Below, piece after piece: positions 1 to 5,245 of a stretch of 5,514 bases of DNA. A program made the translations under genes and the position numbers. Numbering within the stretch: the stretch's first letter is position 1; every line of letters starts with the position of its first letter. This DNA is from Nitrospinota bacterium. Its GTDB lineage: Bacteria; Nitrospirota; Thermodesulfovibrionia; Thermodesulfovibrionales; UBA1546. The stretch is from positions 1 through 5,514 of the forward strand of contig JAHILQ010000074.1 in assembly GCA_018896985.1 (NCBI GenBank), in the 5' to 3' direction. The notes beneath the pieces were generated by a model, which saw only the letters and a program-made list of their open reading frames with translations, was not told where the DNA came from and ran no database searches.

Positions 1-807
1 AAACAAACCCTTGTAACTGACAGCAAAGATGAGATAGGAGAGCTTACGCAGAGTTTTAATTTTATGGTTCAGAAGTTGCGCGAGCAGAGGCAGATGGAGG
101 AAAAACTGCGCGAGGCAGAACACCTTTCAGGCATCGGCCAGCTTTCAAGAAGCATAGCCCATGAGATAAGGAACCCTCTGAATTTTATAAGCCTAAGCGT
201 AGACCATATAAAAGAAAAGTTCTCTCCTGACGGTAACATTGATGCAGAAAAATTTCACTCTCTTATATCAAACATCAAGCAGGAAATTCAGCGGCTGAAC
301 AAACTGGTAGAGGAGTTTCTTGATTACGGGAAACCGCTTAAACTCAATCTCCAAAAAGCAGACATCGGCAAACTCCTTGAAGGAATAATAGAAATTATCT
401 GGGCAAAGGCAGAGGCAGAAAAGATAAATATAATAAAAGACTGCGATTTCCTTCCATCACTTAACATAGACCCTGACCTTATAAAAACATGCGTCTTTAA
501 CGTCGTATTGAATGCATTTCAGGCAATGCCCGACGGAGGCGCATTGACTATAAAAACAGAGCCTGTGGAAGGAATGATTTCAATCATTATCAGCGATACA
601 GGGAAAGGGATTCCTGAAGATGAATTACCAAAGGTTTATGAACCATTCTATACTACAAAGAGGAACGGGCTTGGGCTCGGGCTTGCAATGACAAAAAGAG
701 TTGTTGAGGAGCACGGAGGGAAAGTGAGCATCCACAGTATTGCAGGAGACGGGAGTACAGTGGTTATAACCTTGCCAGTAATTAATAAAGTGAATAGTGA
801 ACACTGA
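1..807 (+). CDS. Sensor histidine kinase, 5' end missing (HAMP-HisKA-HATPase_c)
   Basis: The frame is open to the first base, so the gene begins outside the window and 268 residues are visible. The first ~25 residues (DEIGELTQSFN) match the end of a HAMP linker, implying that transmembrane and sensor parts lie upstream. A short coiled coil leads into the HisKA H-box SIAHEIRNPL, with the phospho-accepting His at bases 160-162. The ATPase domain follows: N-box NVVLNAFQAMPDGG (key Asn at 511-513), G1 box DTGKG (from 595), F-box YEPFYTTK, G2 box GLGLGLA, ending in ITLP. All catalytic motifs look intact. It should autophosphorylate and pass phosphate to the response regulator encoded 44 nt downstream, probably as one operon. 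The kinase type resembles NtrB/ZraS/AtoS partners of sigma-54 activators. The signal sensed cannot be told. The last residues (VNSEH) and the stop lie in a short repeat. An internal ATG at 64 is not the true start, since HAMP sequence precedes it. Confidence 0.95.
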   Translation, partial: KQTLVTDSKDEIGELTQSFNFMVQKLREQRQMEEKLREAEHLSGIGQLSRSIAHEIRNPLNFISLSVDHIKEKFSPDGNIDAEKFHSLISNIKQEIQRLNKLVEEFLDYGKPLKLNLQKADIGKLLEGIIEIIWAKAEAEKINIIKDCDFLPSLNIDPDLIKTCVFNVVLNAFQAMPDGGALTIKTEPVEGMISIIISDTGKGIPEDELPKVYEPFYTTKRNGLGLGLAMTKRVVEEHGGKVSIHSIAGDGSTVVITLPVINKVNSEH

Positions 808-836
808 ATAGTCGTTAGTAAAAAAACTGTTCACTA
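789..836. repeat. Short AGTGAATAGTG-type repeat with inverted ends at the kinase stop codon
   Basis: TAGTGAACA (795-803) is exactly complementary to TGTTCACTA (828-836), with a 24-nt loop. The left side is built of related words (GTGAATAGTG, CACTGAATAGT, GTTAGT). AGTGAATAGTG (789-799) recurs in inverse orientation at 5186-5196 inside the larger repeat after dapL. The element supplies the last kinase codons and stops in several frames. It lacks a T-run after the hairpin, so it is not an obvious terminator. Confidence 0.55.
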
Positions 837-851
837 AATAAGGGAGAATAA

Positions 852-2087
852 ATGCCGGGCATACTTGTAGTTGATGATGAGCCTCTCCAGAGAGACATCC
901 TTAAAACAATACTTGAAGACTGCGGGTATGAGATTCGTACAGCGTCTTCCGGTGAAGATGCCGTAAAGATTTCGAGGGAATTTAACCCTGATATAATCCT
1001 CACTGACCTAAAGCTTGGCGGTATGAACGGTGTAGAACTTCTTGGAGAAGTGCGAAAAGATGAGATCGCGCCTGCCGTGATTATTATGACTGCCTACGGG
1101 ACCGTTTCATCAGCGGTTGAGGCTATGAAGAAAGGCGCTTTTGACTACCTGACCAAACCACTTGATAAAGACATAGTCCTGCTTACAGTTAAAAGGGCGC
1201 TTGAAAGAACTGAACTGCTCAAAGAAAATCAGCAGTTGCATAAGGCTTTATTTGACAGGTTCAAAATAGAAGGCATCATAGGCAATTCAAAAAAAATGAC
1301 AGAGGCAGTGGAGATTATGAAAAAAGTATCTTCAAGCGCTGCCAATGTGCTTATACTCGGCGAGAGCGGAACAGGCAAGGAGCTTGCCGCAAAGGCAATT
1401 CACTATAACAGCCCGAGACGCACAAAACCATTCACTGCAATCAACTGCGCCGCAATCCCTGAAACCCTGCTTGAGAGCGAATTGTTCGGCTATGAGGCAG
1501 GAGCATTTACAGGCGCTGCATCAAGACGGACAGGACTTTTTGAAGCAACAACAGGCGGCACACTTTTTCTTGATGAGGTCGGAGACCTGCCACAGATAAC
1601 CCAGTCAAAAATACTGCGCGTTCTTCAGGAAAAAGAAGTAAGGCGGCTCGGTGGAAGGGATGCAATAAAAGTAGACGTCAGAATTATTGCCGCAACAAAT
1701 AAGGATATAGAAAAAGAAATGCAAAAAGGAGACTTCAGGGAAGACCTCTACTACAGGCTCAAAGTAGTGACCATTGAGCTTCCACCTTTGCGTGAAAGAA
1801 AGGAAGACATACCTGCATTGACAGATTTCTTTATCAAAAAATACAATCAGGAATTCGGGAAAAGAGTCAAAGGCTCGGAAAACAGCGCGATGAAAGCCCT
1901 TGCAGAATACCACTGGCACGGCAATATAAGACAGATTGAGTCAGTGATTGAAAAGGCTGTCCTAATGTGCGATTCTAATGTAATAACGCTCAAGGACATA
2001 AAGAGTGAACTAAAGTTATCCCAGCCGTGCGGCATTCTGAGCATTGATATCCCTGATGAAGGGATAAACTTTGAGGAGATCTTCTAA
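852..2087 (+). CDS. NtrC-family sigma-54 response regulator, reading frame lacks its DNA-binding domain
   Basis: 411 residues. The receiver domain (1-120) has acidic residues D8/D9, phospho-acceptor D52, switch T80 and K102 (TKP). The AAA+ domain (~142-370) has Walker A GESGTGKE (170-177), the sigma-54 contact loop GAFTGA (217-222), Walker B GGTLFLDE (235-242), arginine-finger region FREDLYYRL (295-303) and sensor-II-like GNIRQ (357-361), where the usual WPGN is WHGN. The family hydrolyses ATP to open sigma-54 RNA polymerase complexes. ATG at 852 follows AGGGAG (841-846) at good spacing, 44 nt after the kinase gene, its likely partner. The frame ends at INFEEIF-stop, just where NtrC proteins continue into a Fis-like HTH; that HTH is present downstream in the -1 frame. 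The product as written would therefore lack sequence-specific DNA binding. Natural activators without HTH exist (FlgR, chlamydial CtcC), but here the HTH is still encoded, so a frameshift is the simpler reading. Confidence 0.93.
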   Translation: MPGILVVDDEPLQRDILKTILEDCGYEIRTASSGEDAVKISREFNPDIILTDLKLGGMNGVELLGEVRKDEIAPAVIIMTAYGTVSSAVEAMKKGAFDYLTKPLDKDIVLLTVKRALERTELLKENQQLHKALFDRFKIEGIIGNSKKMTEAVEIMKKVSSSAANVLILGESGTGKELAAKAIHYNSPRRTKPFTAINCAAIPETLLESELFGYEAGAFTGAASRRTGLFEATTGGTLFLDEVGDLPQITQSKILRVLQEKEVRRLGGRDAIKVDVRIIAATNKDIEKEMQKGDFREDLYYRLKVVTIELPPLRERKEDIPALTDFFIKKYNQEFGKRVKGSENSAMKALAEYHWHGNIRQIESVIEKAVLMCDSNVITLKDIKSELKLSQPCGILSIDIPDEGINFEEIF

Positions 2088-2224
2088 AGAAAGCTATGAT
2101 TAAGGCTAACAATGTCGCTGCAAAGGCAGCAAGGCTGCTCGGGATGAGCTACAAAACCTTCTGGTACAGGTGGGAGAAACTTGACAGCAGCGCCTCCCAA
2201 AAAAAGGATAACCCTCCTCAATAG
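2075..2224 (+). pseudogene. Out-of-frame Fis-type HTH, the missing C-terminus of the upstream regulator
   Basis: The -1 frame relative to the regulator is open from 2075 (a TGA sits at 2072) to the TAG at 2222. It reads DLLKKAMIKANNVAAKAA, then RLLGMSYKTFWYRWEKL, then a polar tail. This fits the Fis/HTH_8 pattern (LxxAL..N..KAAxLLGMSxxTfxxRxxKL) that closes NtrC-family regulators. One extra base between 2075 and 2087 would join the frames. For example, GAGGAGGATCTT instead of GAGGAGATCTT gives INFEEDLLKKA, so loss of one G in the GGA repeat is a natural explanation. The HTH shows no decay, which favours a recent mutation or a sequencing/assembly error. An ATG at 2096 has only a weak purine stretch before it, so separate translation as a 42-residue protein is possible but less likely. 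Confidence 0.85.
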
Positions 2225-2251
2225 AGGAGAAATTTCCCATAAACATCCTGC

Positions 2252-2261
2252 CATTGCAATG
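2252..2261. promoter_or_regulatory. Palindrome CATTGCAATG upstream of the sigma-54 promoter
   Basis: A perfect 10-base palindrome, loosely flanked by AAACAT (2241-2246) and ATGTTT (2259-2264). It sits about 40 bases before the expected transcription start of the exported-protein gene. It could be an activator or repressor site, but NtrC-type enhancers usually lie further upstream and as pairs. A 10-base palindrome can also arise by chance, so this is only a candidate. Confidence 0.25.
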
Positions 2262-2270
2262 TTTTTCTGC

Positions 2271-2287
2271 TTGGTATGCTTATTGCA
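2271..2287 (+). promoter_or_regulatory. Sigma-54 (-24/-12) promoter
   Basis: TTGGTATGCTTATTGCA matches the consensus YTGGCACGNNNNTTGCW at all informative positions but two (C to T twice in the -24 box). It has the obligatory GG (2273-2274) and GC (2285-2286) separated by exactly 10 bases. The start of transcription is expected near 2298, giving a leader of about 32 nt before the exported-protein gene. It lies 47 bases after the end of the frameshifted sigma-54 activator gene, making that activator the obvious candidate regulator (inference). Confidence 0.72.
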
Positions 2288-2316
2288 TATTACTATCTTC
2301 GGTAAATCTTATTGAA

Positions 2317-2325
2317 GGGAGGTGA
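2317..2325 (+). promoter_or_regulatory. Strong Shine-Dalgarno deciding the ATG at 2330
   Basis: GGGAGGTGA is nearly a full complement to the 16S rRNA 3' end and lies 4 nt before ATG 2330 (7 nt from the GGAGG core). It falls inside a longer in-frame stretch that could begin at TTG 2312. Its position, and the textbook signal peptide starting MKKIIAL, fix the start at 2330. Confidence 0.85.
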
Positions 2326-2329
2326 ATCC

Positions 2330-2785
2330 ATGAAAAAGATAATAGCTCTTATCGTTGCAGTACTCTTTGTATTTGCAGTTGCTTCAGTCTCTATCGCAGT
2401 AGAGGAGAAGAAGGCTGCTCCTGCAAAGAAGGAAGCTGTTCCTGCTCCTGCTGAGAAGAAGGCTGAACCTGCAAAGAAGGAGGAGAAAAAGGCAGCAGTA
2501 AAGGTTATGCAGGTTACAGGCGAAATAAAGGCTGTTGATGCCGCAGCAAAAACTATCACTGTTGTAAAAAAGGTGAAAGGTCAGGACAAAGAGACCGTAA
2601 TATCAGTTGACGACAAGACACTTGCAGATGTAAAGGCTGGCGACAAAGTAACAGTAAAATACACAACAGCAGACGGCAAGAACACTGCAAAGAAAGTAGT
2701 AAAGAAAGCAGCAGCAAAGAAGATGGAAAAGAAGGCTGAGCCTATGAAAACTGAGCCAGCAAAGCCGGCAGAAAAGAAGAAATAA
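2330..2785 (+). CDS. Exported Lys/Ala/Pro/Glu-rich protein with a small beta-rich core
   Basis: 151 residues. Residues 1-23 form a Sec signal peptide: MKK, then a hydrophobic run IIALIVAVLFVFAVASV, with a likely signal peptidase I site after SIA (23/24). No lipobox Cys is seen, so a periplasmic or secreted soluble protein is expected. Residues 24-57 are low-complexity KKAAPAKKE-type sequence. Residues ~58-124 (VTGEIKAVD, KTITVVKK, ETVISVDD, VKAGDKVTVKY) have the alternating pattern of a small beta-barrel reminiscent of DUF5666-like domains. The tail (~122-151) is again Lys/Ala/Pro/Glu-rich. A 30-nt stretch is duplicated with three differences (2405-2434 and 2453-2482). No enzyme motif is seen and the function is unknown. 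A sigma-54 promoter precedes it and a strong terminator follows, so it is probably a single-gene unit controlled by the upstream two-component pair, comparable in layout to zraP beside zraSR (analogy, not homology). Confidence 0.85.
   Translation: MKKIIALIVAVLFVFAVASVSIAVEEKKAAPAKKEAVPAPAEKKAEPAKKEEKKAAVKVMQVTGEIKAVDAAAKTITVVKKVKGQDKETVISVDDKTLADVKAGDKVTVKYTTADGKNTAKKVVKKAAAKKMEKKAEPMKTEPAKPAEKKK
2405..2482 (+). repeat. Internal 30-nt duplication in the exported protein gene
   Basis: Bases 2405-2434 and 2453-2482 match at 27 of 30 positions, with a 48-nt (16-codon) offset. They encode EKKAAPAKKE and EKKAEPAKKE. Being in register, the unit can expand or shrink without breaking the frame, as is common in low-complexity surface or periplasmic linkers. 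Confidence 0.75.
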
Positions 2786-2797
2786 TATTATTTCTTT

Positions 2798-2835
2798 AAA
2801 TAGGGCGCTAAATATTTTTAGCGCCCTATTTTTTT
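2798..2835. terminator. Intrinsic terminator between convergent genes
   Basis: A perfect 15-bp stem (2798-2812 with 2817-2831; core TAGGGCGCTAAA) closes a TATT loop, and a run of seven T (2829-2835) follows on the + strand. It ends the exported-protein gene 13 nt after its stop. For the convergent - strand gene the same stem contains the stop codon (2826-2828) and is followed by only TATTTAAA. It is therefore a strong terminator on + and a weaker one on -. Confidence 0.9.
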
Positions 2836-3830
2836 ATCTTCGTTCTTACCTTGCTGAGGGTATCTTCAAGGTGGGATTGATAGAAGTCCTCTAATTTTTT
2901 CAGGATTTCAGGGTATTTCTCAAATATCTCTTCGAGAATAAGCCTGTTAAATTCCATTACTCTAAGCTCGTCAGTTGCAATAACAGAAGCAGTTCTCGGC
3001 CTTCCGGTCAGAAACGCCACTTCGCCGAATACATCACCAACAGACAGGGTTGCAAGCTCTATTTCATTGCCGAGTATATGAGCGACAACCTTTGCCTCAC
3101 CTGATATTATGACGAATACGGAATCACCGAAGTCCCCTTCTTCAACAACCTTCTGCCCCGGTAAAAATGACTGTGCTTTAAGCCTCTCTGTTATCTGTTT
3201 TATTTCATCTTCAGGAAGGGATGACAGAAACGGAATACACAAATCAGGCTCTTTCACCTCTGCTTCAGGCTGAACAGCAATCTTTCCCTCTCCTTTCACT
3301 TCAGGAACAGGCGGAGTCTCCGTAGATTCCCCGTAATATGATGTCCGTTCAATAAAATCTATTTCAGCAGGAGGCTCAACAGAAACATCCTGCTCTTTCT
3401 CCGGTTCAAATGCTGATCCTGCTGTAAAATAAGATTCAGCAGCGGCCTTTTCAGCGGGTTTCTCTTCGACTTCAGGCATGGGGATGGAAGGCTCTTCAGC
3501 AGGTTTTACTTTTGCGCCTTCAATCTCCATCATCAGCTCTTTGGCGCTCTTGATTGCTTCAGCATTATTCGGGTCAAGCCTGAGTATCACCTTAAAAACA
3601 GCAAGCGACTTTTGCATGTAGCCGTCTTTCATTAAAAGCCATGCGGACTGCTGATATGCTGACACAGCGCGGCTGATATCTCCTTTTTTCTGAAAGACAT
3701 CTCCAATCTTCAGATGCACCTGCGGATTTTTTGGCTCGGTTTTCAGGACAGCGTTAAGTGAATCCACAGCCTTTTGCCAGTTCTTGTTCTTTACAGCATC
3801 AAAATATAACTCCCATTGGTTATTATCCAT
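2826..3830 (-). CDS. TPR protein with C-terminal cyclic nucleotide-binding domain
   Basis: 334 residues, no signal peptide or membrane segment, so cytoplasmic. Residues ~1-100 form TPR helices (NWQKAVDSLNAVLKTEPKN, HLKIGDVFQKKGDISRAVSAYQ, KSLAVFKVILRLDPNNAEA). Residues ~105-195 are a Pro/Glu/Ala-rich, likely disordered linker. Residues ~198-315 are a CRP-like cNMP-binding fold with the turn GDFGDSVFVIISGEAKV and phosphate-binding cassette FGEVAFLTGRPRTA (268-281). That cassette keeps the Glu (270) and Arg (279) that bind the ribose and cyclic phosphate in CRP, so ligand binding is plausible. The C-terminus is a charged helix with no DNA-binding HTH, so this is not a transcription factor of the CRP type. 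It more likely links a nucleotide signal to protein-protein contacts through the TPRs. The ATG at 3830 follows GGGCGG (3835-3840) with a 4-nt gap. The stop lies inside the shared terminator. Confidence 0.9.
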   Translation of the reverse strand: MDNNQWELYFDAVKNKNWQKAVDSLNAVLKTEPKNPQVHLKIGDVFQKKGDISRAVSAYQQSAWLLMKDGYMQKSLAVFKVILRLDPNNAEAIKSAKELMMEIEGAKVKPAEEPSIPMPEVEEKPAEKAAAESYFTAGSAFEPEKEQDVSVEPPAEIDFIERTSYYGESTETPPVPEVKGEGKIAVQPEAEVKEPDLCIPFLSSLPEDEIKQITERLKAQSFLPGQKVVEEGDFGDSVFVIISGEAKVVAHILGNEIELATLSVGDVFGEVAFLTGRPRTASVIATDELRVMEFNRLILEEIFEKYPEILKKLEDFYQSHLEDTLSKVRTKIKK

Positions 3831-3847
3831 ATATCCGCCCTTTTGTA

Positions 3848-3876
3848 ATTTTAATTGTTTGCGTGTTTCATGTCAA
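3848..3876 (-). promoter_or_regulatory. Sigma-70-type promoter of the TPR/cNMP gene
   Basis: Read on the - strand: TTGACA (3876-3871), a 17-base spacer, then TAAAAT (3853-3848). This is a perfect -35 and a five-of-six -10 at ideal spacing. Transcription should begin near 3841, leaving a leader of only about 11 nt that holds little more than the ribosome-binding site. Confidence 0.75.
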
Positions 3877-3877
3877 T

Positions 3878-3906
3878 TTTACTTCATAACTTTTATCGTA
3901 TATAAT
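3878..3906 (+). promoter_or_regulatory. Sigma-70-type promoter of dapL
   Basis: TTTACT (3878-3883, four of six), a 17-base spacer, then a perfect TATAAT (3901-3906). The start is expected near 3913, giving a leader of ~32 nt with AAGGAG (3928-3933) 11 nt before the dapL ATG. Its -35 box lies one base from the -35 box of the divergent promoter. Confidence 0.75.
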
Positions 3907-3944
3907 AAACAGGAAAAAATAATCGGGAAGGAGTTTTTGAATCA

Positions 3945-5123
3945 ATGATATCAGTTCAGTTGTCCGACAGGGTGAAAAACCTACCGCCATATCTCTTTGC
4001 GGCAATAGATAAAATGAAGCAGGACGCTCTCGCAAAAGGCATCGATCTCATAGACTTGAGCATCGGTGACCCCGACATTCCGACTCCAGCACACATATTT
4101 AATGCTATGAAAAAGGCAGTAGAAAATCCTGCTCATCACCGCTATCCATCTTATGAAGGAATGCTTTCTTACAGAGATGCTGTTGCAGGTTGGTATAAAA
4201 AAAGATTCAATGTCTCATTAGATCCAAAGACAGAAGTTCTATCACTTATCGGCTCTAAAGAAGGCATAGGACACATTCCTCTTGCATTCATAAATCCCGG
4301 CGATGTTGTTCTTGTTTCGTCTCCGGGCTATCCTGTGTATCCTGTGGGAACATTGTTTGCAGGCGGTGAAAGTTACATAATGCCGTTAAAAGAAGAAAAC
4401 GGATTTCTCCCTGATTTTAAAATAATTCCTGAGGACGTATTAAAAAAAGCGAAACTCATGTTCATAAACTATCCTAACAACCCAACGTCTGCAACAGCAG
4501 ACGCAGGATTTTACAAAGAGGCGATAAGCCTTGCGAAAAAATACAACACCATAATATGCCATGATGCGGCGTATTCAGAGGTTTATTATGATAATGAAAA
4601 ACCGATAAGCTTTCTTGAAATAGAAGGAGCAAAGGATGTCGGCATAGAGTTTCATTCACTCTCAAAAACTTACAACATGACCGGCTGGAGAATCGGTTTT
4701 GCTGCCGGCAATAAGGATGTTATTGCAGGACTCGGAAAGATAAAGTCAAACCTTGATTCAGGTGTGTTTCAGGCAATACAGGAAGCAGCCATTGCTGCAT
4801 TCAATACTGATGATTCCGTCCTTTCAGACATCAGAAAAACGTATCAGGACAGAAGAGATGCTCTTTACAATGGTTTAAAGGGCATTGGCTTTAATCTGAT
4901 AAAACCAAAGGCAACATTCTATCTCTGGGCGAAAGTGCCTTCAGGATTTGATTCTTCAGGTTTTGTTGCTCATCTTCTTAATAAGGCAGGAGTGCTCATA
5001 ACACCCGGAAATGGTTTCGGAGCGCCCGGAGAAGGATATGTCAGGTTTGCGCTCACAGTGCCTGTGGAGAAGATAAAAGAGACGGTTGAGAGGATTAAAT
5101 CAGTGATTAGTGTCAGTGGTTAG
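3945..5123 (+). CDS. dapL: LL-diaminopimelate aminotransferase (class I/II, PLP-dependent)
   Basis: 392 residues, a full-length fold-type I aminotransferase. DapL (EC 2.6.1.83) converts tetrahydrodipicolinate plus glutamate straight to LL-diaminopimelate, bypassing the acylated DapD/C/E steps, for lysine and peptidoglycan synthesis in the cytoplasm. Diagnostic stretches are DLSIGDPDIPTP (37-48), HRYPSYEG (65-72), LIGSKEGIGHIPLAF (101-115), NYPNNPT (175-181, cofactor Asn), CHDAAYSE (205-212, Asp207 and Tyr210), and HSLSKTYNMTGWRIGF (237-252) with PLP-binding Lys241. Arg367 (VRFAL) is the likely substrate carboxylate clamp. HSLSKTYNMTGWR and SGVFQAIQEA are characteristic of DapL-like enzymes, but related aminotransferases share much of this, so the exact substrate is inferred. 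ATG 3945 follows AAGGAG with a rather long 11-nt gap; no better start is seen. The last five residues (ISVSG) and the TAG are encoded by the downstream repeat. folK follows after 122 nt. Confidence 0.9.
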   Translation: MISVQLSDRVKNLPPYLFAAIDKMKQDALAKGIDLIDLSIGDPDIPTPAHIFNAMKKAVENPAHHRYPSYEGMLSYRDAVAGWYKKRFNVSLDPKTEVLSLIGSKEGIGHIPLAFINPGDVVLVSSPGYPVYPVGTLFAGGESYIMPLKEENGFLPDFKIIPEDVLKKAKLMFINYPNNPTSATADAGFYKEAISLAKKYNTIICHDAAYSEVYYDNEKPISFLEIEGAKDVGIEFHSLSKTYNMTGWRIGFAAGNKDVIAGLGKIKSNLDSGVFQAIQEAAIAAFNTDDSVLSDIRKTYQDRRDALYNGLKGIGFNLIKPKATFYLWAKVPSGFDSSGFVAHLLNKAGVLITPGNGFGAPGEGYVRFALTVPVEKIKETVERIKSVISVSG

Positions 5124-5242
5124 TGTCAGATGTTTAGTGTCGGTTATCAGTGTCTGTGTCAGCAAGAGATACTTTTCCCTCCTGACACTATTCACTGACA
5201 CTGATAACTGCTTTTCTGACACTGATAACTGACACTGACACT
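5101..5242. repeat. Large inverted array of TTAGTGTCAG / CTGACACT words filling the dapL-folK gap
   Basis: The left arm has four units of TTAGTGTCAG or near variants, starting at 5107, 5120, 5134 and 5147 (period 13-14). The right arm has five CTGACACT units in the opposite orientation at 5182, 5195, 5216, 5229 and 5235. A 16-base direct repeat, CTGACACTGATAACTG, occurs at 5195-5210 and 5216-5231. The arms flank a unique 19-base centre (5163-5181). The element starts within the last codons of dapL, supplies its stop, and ends four bases before the folK ATG. No transposase or target duplication is seen. Confidence 0.85.
5143..5208. other. Long RNA/DNA hairpin inside the repeat
   Basis: GTTATCAGTGTC (5143-5154) pairs perfectly with GACACTGATAAC (5197-5208), and GTGTCAG (5156-5162) with CTGACAC (5182-5188). 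They are separated by an asymmetric bulge (1 nt left, 8 nt right), with a 19-nt loop. No T-run follows, so it is not a standard terminator. It could stabilise the dapL 3' end or hinder access to folK. Alternative pairings with the second right-arm copy (5216-5229) are equally possible. Confidence 0.6.
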
Positions 5243-5245
5243 TTT

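Noticed and set aside
1605..1919. Antisense and other-frame reading frames over the regulator, kinase, dapL and folK genes (e.g. 1605-1919 -, 1345-1599 +, 4474-4665 -, 5257-5505 -)
   Set aside because: They are overlapped by genes with clear domain motifs, lack recognisable domains, and have low-complexity or Cys/Ser/Phe-rich compositions typical of shadow frames.
2096..2224. Independent small HTH protein (42 residues from ATG 2096)
   Set aside because: It has only a weak ribosome-binding site, and the open frame extends upstream of the ATG with family-typical residues (DLLKKA), as expected for a shifted C-terminus rather than a separate gene.
2214..2229. Hairpin CTCCTC-AATA-GAGGAG at the end of the HTH remnant as a terminator
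   Set aside because: Only a 6-bp stem, followed by AAATTTCCC without a T-run. At most a weak pause; the stop TAG overlaps its loop and stem.
2252..2261. The palindrome CATTGCAATG as a defined enhancer for the regulator
   Set aside because: Single copy, short, and closer to the promoter than usual NtrC-type enhancers; kept only as a low-confidence site.
2312..2329. TTG start at 2312 for the exported protein, giving six extra residues (MKGGES)
   Set aside because: The strong Shine-Dalgarno lies inside this stretch and points to ATG 2330, where a standard signal peptide begins.
5101..5242. CRISPR array
   Set aside because: Units are 8-10 bases with 3-13-base gaps, degenerate and in both orientations. 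There are no 25-40-base repeats with unique spacers and no cas genes.
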